This document shows positions 51,404 through 63,659 of a stretch of 64,000 nt of DNA, one piece after another (within the stretch, counting starts at the first letter, position 1; each line of letters opens with the position of its first letter). Under the pieces are notes generated by a model. It was not told the DNA's origin. It worked only from the letters and a program-made list of their open reading frames with translations, and did no database searches. The stretch covers positions 13,868,604 to 13,932,603 of the forward strand of contig JACDQD010000011.1 of NCBI GenBank assembly GCA_019843655.1, given 5' to 3'. The translations under genes were made by a program, and so were the position numbers. This stretch comes from Lethocerus indicus (lineage: Eukaryota > Arthropoda > Insecta > Hemiptera > Belostomatidae).

Positions 51404-53824
51404 GCGGTTGAGTCACGGGTGAGGGAACACTCCCGAGGGAGCACCCCCCCCCTCCCAAGCGTCCGATTAAAGCACGATTTATAAGCTGCTAATCAATTTC
51501 GCGCGGTGTCAATTACTGCAGTACCGGCTACCGGGTACGATTGACGGTCGATTTTTTACGGTCCCACGGCCGCCCCCGTACGAGGTACCGGCCCGATAAG
51601 CCCGCGGTACAATCCAGTTCCGGTTCCACGTTAATTATCCGACAGATGTTTAATAACCGGTGAAACCGATCCGGGCGAAATTGAAGTTTATAGAATAATG
51701 AAATTAGTCCGGGTCCTTGTACCGGAAGGATGTGTGAAACCCCTTCAATTTGTTACAGTCCTCAAGGGTATGGAACACACAGAACGCTATCAGGCCCCCT
51801 AGTCCATTACCCCTAATGGCTATCACCCCTTATTTACTAGGCTGAAAAACGTAATTATCTATTGTCAGATATTCTACAAAGCTAGACAGTTCTACAAGGC
51901 GTTTATTTGTCGTTAAAAATCTTCCGACCTAACAGACCAAAAAATAATTATTTCTTCTATTGCAATATCGTTATGTCTACTGTAGATTATAAGGTATACT
52001 CTTTATATGACGGTTGTAACACGTACTCGATAAATAACAAGGGACCCGAAGGAATAAGATCATAAAGTGAGACCACCCGTTGGTTTCCTACGTTAATTCT
52101 TATCCCTACCAGGAAGACCTTTTTATATATTTTACCGTATTTAGACTGGACGGGCGGATAGGCCGGGACCGGGGGGGAAAGTCGGCGTTAATCAGCGAAC
52201 GGTCCACAACTTCACGGGGGGTGGCCGAGCGCATAAAGTTTTCAGTTTTTACGTTCCCAGTTTCGAGCCGGTGTACTTATTTGGAAGTCCGCTCGTCGCT
52301 GCCGCTAGCGACACCGGGGCGGAAGGGGATTTCACCAGAAAGAGGATGAAAGGGCGGTTTGAGGAGTGAAAGAAAGCGAAATAAAAGTCGATTCGGGATA
52401 AAATATACCGGCCGGAAAATTTAAAAGAGTCTCAGTCGAAGCGGGTAAATCGGTTATTCAAAGCTGCCTAGTACGGCCGAAGGGAAGCGGATTTGCATCG
52501 CACTCATTCGACCCATAATACAGTTCGTGGCCAGTAAAAGAATAAGTTGACATCTTTAGATTGGAAGTTGGAATATTTTTTTATTATTACACTATTTGAT
52601 TGAGGAAAGACTGTTGGCCCCATTAAGAACACCGGAGCTAGAATTTGACTGCAGAAATTAATTGTTTGCAGAAATAAAAATTTTAAAAAATGTTAACTCA
52701 GACCTCCCCCGAAGTGGAATTGGATCAATGATCAGTACGTTGAGTCAACTGTGAAGGTACAGAAGACAGACACATTAGAAGACTCAAACATAATGATGTT
52801 TGAGAGACAAAACCTACTAATTTCATCGTGTTTGACAGAACGTTATCCCAGAAACCTAGCTTCTCGTTAACTATACTGATTCCTAAGGCACCAGTATGTC
52901 GAAGACCCGCATCCTTCCGTGTTCCTACGAACACGAAGTATTTTAATGCTACCTCCCTTTAAAATTATTTCGATTAGTTGAAACACCAGGCAACCATCTG
53001 TCCCACCTGAACCTTTTGTCCTGTGCAATAATATACATATATGTACACTAGTGTAAAGAGGAATAAAAGGGAAATATAAAGCTGCTTTATATACGGGAAA
53101 ATTATACGGTCCGTCGATAGAAAAATCCATCTATCTAATTGAAGGTGGGTGGATTTGCGTGACGATCACCCACGTCCGGGTACTGTTTGAAAAGAGGGGG
53201 TGGGGTTAAACTGCGGAAGATAACAGCGAATTAGTCTGTCCGACTCGCGTGCAGCTCAAAATGGAGGGCATTATTGTAACGGTACGTCCTCTGCACAGAT
53301 GTATCGCCCTGTTCCTGGACCGCCTCCGGGCGCTAGATAGATATTTCTAGTGAAATTCCGCCCGTTTGTAGGTGGCGAAAGTGCGGGAAACCGTTTACGG
53401 CACGATTAGTTTGGACAGAACGAGTCTCTTTTCGATATCTGATTCGACGGACGGGGCATTGCACTGCCGGGGTTTCAACTAGTACAGATTAGTGAACAAT
53501 AAAACATGTTACATTCTTAAGTTGGGGAGGAACTGTCATGTAACCAGTTTTAAAAGCCAAATCATAAAAGAAAAACCCGGCATGTTACTCTTTCGTAAGT
53601 TTGTACGTTAAATCCGAACTCGAATTCTGTAACAGTTCAATATTAACTGGTTAAGAAGGATCACTCATCCAGTAGAGACCCGACTCCCCCGGGAGACGGC
53701 GCCCGTCCGTTGGGGATCACGTAGATAAGAGACGCCCCCCCATTGATTCGTCGGAATGTTGTTAAGGGCTCGTTGTTTGTCGACGCCGGGGTTAATTCGG
53801 GTTTGCCCCGGCGGGCCGCCGTCA

Positions 53825-53845
53825 TGACTCATGACTCATGAGTCA
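53825..53845. promoter_or_regulatory. Three abutting AP-1 (TRE) heptamers
   Basis: TGACTCA (53825-53831), TGACTCA (53832-53838) and TGAGTCA (53839-53845) follow each other with no spacer. TGA(C/G)TCA is the consensus for Fos/Jun-type bZIP dimers and overlaps Maf/CNC half-sites. Three perfect copies in 21 bp is unlikely by chance and suggests a stress- or wound-responsive enhancer. Confidence 0.6.
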
Positions 53846-54114
53846 AGCGGGAAGAGATGGAGGAGGAGCGGGAGGATCTCCCTTCTCGTTATTCCTCGGT
53901 GGGCGGGCTCACCAGCTCCACTGTCAATTTATCTGTGTTCAACGGCGACCCCCCAACGAGGCCCTACTACCGGAGACACGAATCCCGGCCGCAAACCACG
54001 ACGTCTCGGGCTCATATTATTTTCAGCGTTATCCAGCCTTATCTGTCATCGGTCGTTTAGGTCACCTGCGTGATAGAAAAAGTAAAACACCCACACTACG
54101 AGTTTCTTAAGTAG

Positions 54115-54128
54115 TCGATGATCATCGA
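54115..54128. repeat. 14-bp palindrome TCGATGATCATCGA
   Basis: Perfectly self-complementary, 270 bp from the AP-1 cluster. Function unknown. Confidence 0.5.
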
Positions 54129-55239
54129 TTTCGTTCCTAGCGCTTCGAAATATTTTTACAAGACGCCAAGAAATCTACACCAAGCATATTTCATGCCCCA
54201 GCAATATTTCATTTAGCAAAGAATGGGGGCTAATACTACAGTGCTATAATAACAATATTATTTAGTTTATTCAGTTGTGAAATGTTGCTACGTAAAAATC
54301 AATTAAGTGACGAGAAAGTCAGACGGATTATCCTTTCGAGACAGAAATTCTTTTCCCACGCCGATTCGCAGCCTTCGGGGCTCCCGAAAAATGTATCATT
54401 GCAGTACAATAATTACTAGAGCAGGTACGAATACCCGGCGCAATTTCGCCGTCTAATCTGCAAAATCGGGACGCGGGACAAAAAACAAACTCGGGAACGC
54501 CATTACAAGAGCCGAGCGGTGGGACTTGAAAAGTGCCGCCGAACGAGAAACCGAGACCCGGACAGGAATGTCGTTTCTGCTAAAAAATCCGCACCGAACT
54601 TTTCATCACGGTGAGACCGTTGTGCAAGTACTGTTAAAATGTCCGCCTTTTTTCCTCCCAATTAAATAAATTTTTGCACAAAAGCGTTTTATATAACGGC
54701 CCGAGATATATATACGATTTCGGACCACCTTGCTTAATCTTTCAGAACCTGATTTAAAGAAAGAGATACGTTCGCGGAGCTACGTTTTGCCTGCCTGGTG
54801 TTTTTCCTTTGACTGATCAAAGCCAAAACATAGCAAACAATTCTTAATATTCATTCTATATGACAGTATTTTTTAATATATAATTCAGCTTCTTATTGAC
54901 AGACGGATGAAAACTATTACGGTTTCTAGTATTTATAAAGATTTTTCGTAGTAAACAGACGAAGGACTGCGCAATCTGAATATACCTTCGTGTTTTGAAC
55001 ATATATTAACTGTACATGTTCAAAGAAAGCACGGGAAAACAGGAAATTACTTTCTCGACGACTTCAGAAGGGACATGCACATGCCAAGGAACATTTACCA
55101 AGACAAAATTCACTGAACCTCGGCTGTCTTAGAAACCAACAAATAATCTTTAGAACTAACACAGTCCACAGAGATTTTAAGTTAATATCATACCGTTGGT
55201 GAACTAAAACAAGCATAAATATAATAATAATGTAATAAG

Positions 55240-55365
55240 TTATGTCCCCGATGAGGAGTCCGAAATTAGTTCAGATGTTCAATTTAAGGAACAACTCGCC
55301 AGGTATCAAGAGAGCGGTCCTTTCAATGATCCCAACAAGGCGAGTAAAAGAAACCTATAAATAAT
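55240..55365 (+). repeat. Dispersed repeat, copy C (open frame of 37 codons)
   Basis: Shares the exact 13-mer AAATTAGTTCAGA and neighbouring bases with copy A. It keeps an open frame from 55247 to a TAA at 55358-55360: P-D-E-E-S-E-I-S-S-D-V-Q-F-K-E-Q-L-A-R, then Y-Q-E-S-G-P-F-N and a basic end. The acidic, serine-rich start parallels copies G and I; the F-K-E-x-x-A-R part parallels copy D. I recognise no known domain. Confidence 0.6.
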
Positions 55366-57504
55366 GCTATCGAAGGATATCCTCTCCTCTCAAATTATAC
55401 TTATCAGATTAATCGTGCAGATAAGATATCGTTTTTATAATTTTCTTAATCATTTTTAGCCTGTCTAATGTTTTATTTATTACCTTCTTACCGTTCCCTT
55501 TCAGCTCCTCGACATTAGGAGTTTTAGACAAACTAACAATTTCCGTTATTTTTTGTCAAATGATAAAACAAAAAAACAAAAACATTAATAACGGTTACAT
55601 AAAAGCGGGAAAACACGAGGGTATTACCGTCGTAGACATTACCGCAATTAACGGATTAGAAGATGGTAATTAGAAAAGGGGAATTACGGCGGCATCTAAA
55701 TTATACAGACAACGATCTGGCATTTGCCTATGCAAATTCTTCACTTGGGGTGGTCGCGATTACATCTAAGACTCTTGCGACCGGCGTTCAAAAGCAGAAA
55801 AGGAAAGCCGAAAACCGAACGGAAACCAAAAAAAAGATGCACTTTCACGCGCACCCGGCCAGCGCTAATCGGCCATTATTCATAGAGCGCGAAGCCTACG
55901 CAGCTCGCACTTAGCGTTACATTAATTGTACATTTATGAAGGCTTTCAGTACCCTTCAGAGCTTTCTGGCCGGGGAAAGTGGGTACGGAGGAGAGAGGGG
56001 TTACGCAAATGACTGGAAAAAGACTGAATAAATACGAACACACTTTCATGTACATCCCGATAAATTATATGGTTATTATATGTAAGCGCGGCTGGTAAGT
56101 AGTAATTAAGTTGCCAGCAACGATTTCAACGTGACTGTATAGATTGGACAATACGTGAAATGAACTTTACATAATCCAGAAATTGATAATTTCTTTTCGG
56201 CTAAAAAAAAATTACCACAATCAGATGCAAAAGAATAGAGACTAAGTTAGCGATCACTCTCGCGGCTAGGACACCCACGGTTGTAGGTGGTTTTAATTTG
56301 TTTTAATTTGTCTATAAATTATACGCCTCCTCATTATTGCATATATCTAATTATTATATACCCAGCAGTAGCACATCAGCGTATCCTCGCCACAACGTGT
56401 GCCGGAAGGTTAATGAAATTGCTGAAAAGCGCTGCGCAGCGTAAAAATAAATAATGGCAAGCGACGTCGACTGAAAGTGCCTTTTTTATAGGTCGTAATA
56501 TCGTAAGGAAGAAAAGGTTCGGCGCAGTGACTCGACTGCAATGACGGCCGCCTTTAAACAAGCCGGGGGAAAAATGTCTTCCTCCAATATATATATTACG
56601 CCGACATTATTTTTCATTTCGTTGCCGTATAGCGAATAATAGAACTCCCTTTGAAGATAACGAGAGCGGTGTATATCGTACTGTCTGAAATTAGGGTATA
56701 TGAATGTGAAATAAAATTGTAAATATTGGGTTTACATTTCGGCCGAATTCTTTTTGTTTGTTTCAGACGGTGGCAAAAAGAGATTTTGGCATTTAAGTGG
56801 TCATAATAGTTGACTTTTGTAAGAGAAAAAATAAAATAAAAATTGGCTTTGATAGGCTGCCAAAAATTAGTAGGGAATTTCAGATTCTGACGAGATTCAA
56901 GAATAAATGGGATTGGTCATTCCCCCAGGAGAAACTCGAACAAACTAGTGGTTTTTCGACGAATTTGAACTAACTAATCAAATAATTATGATTCTGCGAT
57001 GATTCTGAAATTGTGATAATTTAATGAAGTAACTAAACTAACTTTGTGTATTTGAGCTAAGTGTTAGGAACAATTTTCTTGCAATTAAAGTTTCAGTTCA
57101 ACTTTTTTTTCAACTCATTTTCAATATCGAGGCTTTAATTGCATCTATAAAATGTCGGGACACGATACACTGAGAAAGCACGGAAGGGACATTATAATCC
57201 ATTTCACTTAAAGGACTGGTAACAGACCAAAACGTGTTTAAAAAAATAATTTGCCCACAAGGCGGATGAGTCATTAATACAGGTTTTTACAAGATTAAAA
57301 ATAAAACTGGCGTCCTATTTTATTCCGAATAAGCCTCACGTTGAAACACTTTATCGATTATGGGAATCATTGATATTTACAGTTCGCAGGAAGTGTCTTT
57401 CATCGGCGATCCACTATCTCCGGACTTGTTGATTAGGTTTTTCTGCTGGGTTTAGATAGGCATCGCGAACACGTCTCTACGTAGGAGAGTGTAATTTGCT
57501 CGGA

Positions 57505-57645
57505 AAATGAGTGAAAGTAACCCTAACGAAGATTCGCCGGGAGGAACCAAAGGTAAATATGAGTGCAAGAATTATAAATTAGTTAATGTTATGGAACCTG
57601 TCATGAAAGCAAAACTTTCACAGATGCCAATCTTCTGATTCTGAT
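57505..57645 (+). repeat. Dispersed decayed repeat, copy E, with a short ORF and donor-like site
   Basis: ATG at 57507 opens M-S-E-S-N-P-N-E-D-S-P-G-G-T-K and runs about 42 codons. A donor-like AAAG|GTAAAT lies after T-K. Block 57603-57632 matches copy A at 25 of 30 positions. The start resembles copies G and I (M-S, then P/E-D-S). It could be read as a small first exon on the plus strand, but its membership in a decayed family makes a repeat remnant likelier. Confidence 0.55.
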
Positions 57646-59659
57646 TTTCCGGTTCTGATTTGTTTGAAAATGGCTCCAATTTTCATTCAGAAATGGCTGC
57701 AAAAAACGATTATTCAGATGAATTATGCATTTGAACCGAGGCATTTCATACTATTCGCCCGCGAGCAAGACCAGAATTTGGAGTAAATTCGCTCACTGCC
57801 TGCGAAATTGACAATAGCGATAATAGTTGAAGCAATTTCAGGAAACGAGAGGGTGGACTGAGTGCGAGGAGGCGGAGGGGGATGAAGTGTGAAACAGCGC
57901 TTTAATGTCAACAATATTCAGGATCCGTAATGACGCCTGGATTTGCATGAAGAGCTGTTGCAAATCGGAGGACCGCCGAGAGAGGAGGCCGTGAAGCACA
58001 TCTGTTAACGACCAATTCACAAGCCTACAATTTCCGCAGGCCGGCCCCTCCCACGGGTAATGGCCATGGGTTCGTATAAACTACCCCACAATACCAACTC
58101 AAAGCCGTTATCCCAATTTTCCCGCGTCCTCCTTCAAAAGTTTTAATTCCGCGGACGAACTACAACAGAAAGAAATTGATTCGGAGACGGCGGTGATATA
58201 TTACAAACCTCCACTTTAAGTTTTCAGGATATATGATCATGTCCCAAAGTCATAAACAGACTTCCGTTAAGTGTTAAACGTCTATTCGGAAATTTTCAAG
58301 TTGATAATTACCAGCAGACTGGTCTTCAGTATTCAAGTGAAAGAGCGTACACAGAGATTTTCATGACTGGATAGCTCGTTTCTTATTAGTTTCGCTTAGT
58401 GATTTTCAGTTTTACCAGGTGGTATAACAAGTTTTATTGTTTGACTATCGGGAACCTCTCTCTGATTGATAAATATTTGAACGAAGTTTTCGATGGCGGC
58501 CCGCTTAACTCGGAGTGAAACCGTAAGTGGGGATGAGACCGCATATTTTTAAGGCGGTATAAAGGGAGACGCGCGAGGAGACCGAAAAACAAACAAAGCC
58601 AGACTTTGGTTTACGAGCGTTAAATTTGCGGGGCGGCGGCTAGATAGCTCGCGGTTTATGCCTTTTCAAAGCTCCGGTCTCCGTCCCGCTTTTCATTCCC
58701 GGCGGCCCGAGCCGCATACCCTTGAGGCCTTTAAATGAGCTAAGGCGGGTTAAAGCGGCCACGGGCCATTAAAGGGAAAGAAGCGTACGGCGACATCGAA
58801 CGGTCGCCATCTGGGAATAAGGTCGACGCCGTGAACTGGGACCGGATCGTGAACGGTTCCGTCTGAACCGATGACCGGGACTAACAATTATTTTGAAGCA
58901 TTAACAATGGAAGAAATATCTTATAATTGCAATCAACCCGTTAAAAAAATATATACTTTAACTTTACAAAGGGTGAGTATCACTTGTAATTTGTAATATT
59001 ATTCGTAAAATCAAGCAATGTTAAGACGATAGACGCAATAAAAAATACTAATTGTACGACGTATTTCATGTGTAAGCATATTACTGTTTCCATAGTGTTA
59101 CATAATTAAATAAACTTATATGGCCAGTACAGGTTTTTCATTCAGAATGATTACTAATATTAAACTATGTCTGTGACAGACATCAGATTGGAGCAAATAT
59201 ACGGCAATAACTGAACGACACCACCTGCACCCCGTTTTTTTTTTTAGGAAAGCAATATCATTTTAATACAAATATTTGTGATTTCCTCTGGAAATGAAAA
59301 ATCCGCAGCCAATTCCGATTGCATCCTGTGTTTCACACCGCGCCGAATTTCTCGGAGGGAATTCCGAACAAATTGGGAAATCGGAACACTACCCGTGGTG
59401 CCCTCGTTATCTGCCGAAATACCATTAAAGCCGGCCCTCGAAATCATATCTGACATCTTAGTTCACTTCTCTCGTCTTTCCCAGTAGATAAAATTCAAAA
59501 ACAGACGACCGCCATTTACATATACTACTAATGAAACTGATAAGCCAAAAATCCGATCTATCCGATTGTCGAAAGTACAATAAGAACAGTGCGCATTGCG
59601 CAAGAAACATTTCGATATGTACGTTAATAAGCATTTATATACGTGCACTTGGAACTTAC

Positions 59660-59687
59660 CAAGCTTATTATGCAGAAACACCAACAT
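59660..59687 (-). CDS. Candidate alternative first coding exon of the cv-c homologue
   Basis: Minus strand: ATG at 59687, nine codons (M-L-V-F-L-H-N-K-L), then a single G before a strong donor GTAAGTTCC at 59659. An in-frame TAG lies five codons upstream, so this ATG is the first in its frame. The phase-1 end supplies the G needed to complete the split codon of the SAM exon, giving K-L-E-I-E-A-G-E. As I recall it, STARD13 also has a Glu immediately before I-E-A. Vertebrate DLC1 likewise has isoforms with very short N-termini before the SAM domain. A 28-nt coding exon is too short to be proven by sequence alone. The alternatives are a chance donor, or an upstream exon outside the window. Confidence 0.35.
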
Positions 59688-60118
59688 AAATTTAAGCTTC
59701 TATATCAAATTTGCAGTTACGCCATTCCAAATTCAGTACATTAGATTTGCACGTGCATGAAATTCGAGCCGCACCGTTGAGCAATTCCTAAAACTCTATG
59801 GGTCAGAATCGCATGCTGTCTCGAGCCGCTTTATCTCGAGATGCTATCTCGGAGGCATTCGTTTAATGTGTTATTTAATCCGCGGAATGAACAGTTCCAG
59901 CGGCGGTTGCGTGCAGGGTGGACGAGAATATTAATATTGCCAACGCACAGAAAGAGAAAGCCGACGGTGGAAACGAGTCATCAAAGAAGATATTTATCGT
60001 CCCGCGAAGGCAATAAAGGTCAGCAGGAAATATCCACCCTTCAGGTACGGCCCGATTTCTGCAGTTTTATGTAGGTTTTTTAGAGTACCTATTAGAAACT
60101 GAAGTAGGACGAAGAATA

Positions 60119-60345
60119 ATGTCTGCTCAATCTATGCCAGAAGATTCTGATATAGACAGAACAAAAGAATGGTTAAAAATATTGATGATATTTATGTGGG
60201 CGTAGAGTCTCGTATGTGAAAGGATAGTGATGACAGGATGGTCCATCATCAGAAGACATGCGACGGAATGCTACTGGCGATGGGAGAAGTCGAAAACGGG
60301 CACTTGTACAGGACACAAACAAGCGAGACGGGTATTTGAATAGAA
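60119..60345 (+). repeat. Dispersed decayed repeat, copy G (N-terminal-like and second modules)
   Basis: ATG at 60119 gives M-S-A-Q-S-M-P-E-D-S-D-I-D-R-T-K-E-W before a stop about 10 codons later. About 130 bp on, 60268-60300 matches the second module of copy D (about 28 of 34 positions, one gap). Spacing of modules is similar to copy D, supporting one ancestral element. Confidence 0.55.
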
Positions 60346-61714
60346 GTTGAAATCACCGTATAAGTAAACCCCAAGCGGCACCGCCGAGTCTACCGCAAGC
60401 CGAGTAGAAAGTCCTGAAAAATAAGTCTCTAAAGACGCCAATGCTATCACGGCCGTTTTAATAATACCCCCGCGAGAGACGATAAAACCTGAACTTGTTA
60501 TTCATATCGCATATGCCACTAATGAACGCCGGATCGGGGGTCAATTAGAGGATCTGTTCAAACGGCCCGCTATCAGTTCTTATCCCCCCGGTCGTCTAAT
60601 GAGCATTAAATCGAGAATTGTTGCCGCGACATTCGGCCTGCCAAGACACCGGACTATTGACACAAGTAAAACGCTTATCAGTATACATTTTGAACCTTAA
60701 TTATGCTACGAATAATTCCACGCGAATGAATCACCATCAGAAATAAAATTCCGTCGTGGCTCCTCCACAGTTTGCCTTCAAACAATTCACTCCGACACCT
60801 TAATCCAGTGGGTAGGGAGAAATAATAGATATTAGGGAGATCCCACAAAGGAACTCGCATTTAAATCGTGGTTGGAAATAAATGCCCAAAAGGGATAGCT
60901 GATAATACACTCAATAATCTACTAAATGAGCTTGACATTAATGTTGACAAAATCTTAAATATCAGAAAAACCAAGATAGTATAATAAATCAGAAAACAAG
61001 ATACGAATAAAAAACCAAAGGAACGTGTCTAGACGGCCGTAAGACCGGTCTATTTTTGACCCCAGTCTATAATCTGACGTCCAAACATTTGCGGGGAGAC
61101 CGCGCTTATCCTCTGCGGTCGGCGCGGCCATATGGCGCTTGGGGGTCGAAACCGGGGTCAACCGTACTCGGTTTATATTTACATGTTTAAACAGGCCTTT
61201 AAACGGCCGGTTCTTTAACCTTTTGCACCGTCGGGACCCCATATAAGTTGCCGTTGCGCTTTGGACGTAACGGAAACCGCAGTATATCGGTCAATTCAGA
61301 TCGGTTCGAAAGGGAAAAGGGAGGTATGAAGTAATAAGGCTCCGGTAATTCTTCCTGTGAACCCTGACTCTAATCTGAGGACAATAATAGTAATTAGCTA
61401 TTATAAATTAAAATAAAAAATTATAATTGTATCGACAATTTTTTGAATCTATTTTAAAGCTTAAAATATTATTTACGAGGGTTTGAAATACAATAGTTAT
61501 TTCTATCTCCTGTCTTCTCGACCGGTTTCGATTGTCATTAACTTTTATTTAGAAATTGATTTAAAATTAAATCATTCAATTCATCTGCTCTTCAATGTAG
61601 AATCCCATAATACAGGGAATTAGTTATATCCGCGACTAATTATGTCAGATGATGACTCAATACCTCTGTAATCTAAAATATGTATCATTAAGGGTCCGTT
61701 TGCAGTATACGCCA

Positions 61715-61736
61715 CATCAACGATATATCGTTGATG
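61715..61736. promoter_or_regulatory. 22-bp perfect palindrome with inverted CGATA motifs
   Basis: Centre CGATATATCG, flanked by CATCAA on the left and TTGATG on the right; fully self-complementary over 22 bp. Contains two opposed CGATA motifs, the core bound by the Drosophila insulator protein BEAF-32. Followed by several TGATGA/TCATCA repeats to about 61790. Confidence 0.5.
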
Positions 61737-63625
61737 AATATATTGCATGATGACGAATATATCATCAGAACTAGTGATGAATCATAATTTAATAACCGCT
61801 ACAGATAATGACTAAATCGTCATTTAATCTATCTTGCTAGATTAGTGATGCGATGCTACACGGTTCATCGCAAAAATAAGACGATATTGGAAACCCTCGT
61901 CCACAACCAGCAAATACTATAAATTATCAACTTTTAAGAATGCTGTAACGCAGAGCGAAAACAGGAGTTTCGTAGTCAACAGAGGGCTAACAGAATAATA
62001 AAATACCTAAATATATTACTGTAGAGAAAATCTTTATTTCAGAGTGCTTTGAAATAGACATTGGAACAGTAGGGCAATTAAAATCCTGGAAGATAGAACC
62101 CCGTCAAAATGGGGAAAGGCCGTGACATTTTTCATAATCTTAAAACGCGCATCTTATTGCTCAGATTTTTGCATCCGAGAGATACTAGGGACGAGTCCTG
62201 GACAGCTATAAAATACTCGTAAAGATCCATCCCGGTTCCATTTCTGCCCGCATTTTACGACGAGACCCGCAACAGTCCCCGGGGATCCTCGGTCGGCGCG
62301 TGTCCACCGTTAAAGAATGACAAGGACCATATGACATATACAGAAACCTAGATTTTGAAATTTCGGAAACAGACCTATTTAATTTACAAAAAGTTTAATA
62401 ACGGATGTTAGTAATTTCTAATCATATAAAATGGGTATAAATGCATAAGTTCTTACGCAGATCACTCTACAATTTCTTATAGTTTGCTGGAAATTAATGT
62501 TGAAAAGATGCACCTCATAAATTGAAGGAAAGAAACATGAATCGAAAATCCTATAAAGAAATATGAGGAGAGATTGAGATACTAAATGGAGACTACTCGT
62601 AATATTAACACGAGCGTAGTGCAACTACGATGGGAATACTTGAAACCGGGGACTTGAAACCCTTAGTGAAAACAGAGTAGTTTTACGACTCGGTACAAGA
62701 CAGGGCCGACCTCTGCATTTCCCTCCGCTCTATTTATACCTTGTACGTTAAAAGGTATTTTTTTTCCATTTGGAAGAACTTTCCTACTCCGTAAATACAC
62801 CCTTCCCCGCAACCAAAATGGGGTTCTTCTAAATTGGATCACACACCCCTACAAAAGTTCGAAAAGGGATACGAGTTATCGATTTTATGATTTTCTCTTA
62901 GGAACGTCTGTACATCCTTCAGTATATTATTCTTTACACAATATTAAATTGTACAATATCGGAACATTATTTCCAAGGTAATGAATTCGTTTGAACAAAC
63001 GGAAACAATTTTCAACATTCATAAAAACAAGACGCACATTAAAAACTATCCAGAGTATAGATTCCATGTTAATTAGGCTGGTCCTATTTATTAAATTGTC
63101 AAACCTATAAAAAGGATTTTATATATTTCAATTATATTTTAGATATTTTATAAAACTTCGGTCTATCCTCCGCGTTTCCGATTTATATTTATTTATTTAA
63201 AGAATATTTCTTTTGCTTCCAACATTGAGAAATGTCAATCTCAGGACCCAGAATTCAATGGTGAGTAGGGATTTCTCATCATTCCCGCGAAATAAGAATC
63301 TCGGTTACGCTGTGTGGAGCTTTTGAAGAAGCCTTTATTATTATTTTGACGGGATGAAAGTAGCTGCCTCTCACCACGTGGCCGGAAATGTTTATGCCCC
63401 CAACAAGGAGAAACAGGGACAATTACAAAGGGTAAAATGTTCGCTACAAAGGGAGGCGGAAAGTAATTACGGCCGGTAAATACAGGCAGCCAAAGCAACC
63501 CCGTAATACGGGCCGCCCATAGTCGAAACCGAGTAGTGATCAAGCATCGACGATTAATGTTTTCCCATTATAATGAAAACCGACGTTCATTTCATCTTTT
63601 CAGGAAGTCATTATAAGCAGGTAGT

Positions 63626-63659
63626 GTGACACATTACAATTATAATTTTACTGTGTCAC
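63626..63659. other. 8-bp stem-loop (GTGACACA / TGTGTCAC)
   Basis: Perfect arms at 63626-63633 and 63652-63659 around an 18-nt AT-rich loop that itself contains the AATTATAATT palindrome. Confidence 0.5.

Larger units (their letters stand above)
9050..59659 (-). other. Giant phase-1 intron upstream of the SAM exon, with two ratchet points (5' boundary inferred)
   Basis: The 3' end at 9050 is certain from the SAM exon acceptor. The 5' boundary at 59659 depends on the candidate first exon and could instead lie outside the window. No other cv-c-like coding segment is visible between these points. If the boundary is right, the intron is 50,610 bp. The ratchet points at 49966/49965 and 25666/25665 split it into segments of 9,694, 24,300 and 16,616 bp. 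Known recursive sites in insects occur in very long introns of this kind. The interior also holds the dispersed repeat copies, microsatellites and motif clusters listed separately. Confidence 0.55.

Noticed and set aside
52215..52275. TGGCCGAGCGC A-box-like and TTTCGAGCC B-box-like motifs as a tRNA
   Set aside because: The spacing is short, the B box is imperfect and no cloverleaf stems form. At most a worn SINE.
53600..53635. AAATCCGAACT similarity to the miR-10/100 family
   Set aside because: Only about 11 bases match, and no complementary arm exists nearby to form a precursor hairpin.
53830..54110. Overlapping 67-90 codon plus-strand ORFs beginning in the AP-1 motif array
   Set aside because: Three frames are open at once because the DNA is GC-rich; no frame is favoured and none resembles a protein.
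56740..56790. Strong plus-strand acceptor TTTTTGTTTGTTTCAG
   Set aside because: The following frame stops after nine codons and there is no donor; treated as chance. Similar orphan plus-strand acceptors occur near 9978, 19679 and 33400.
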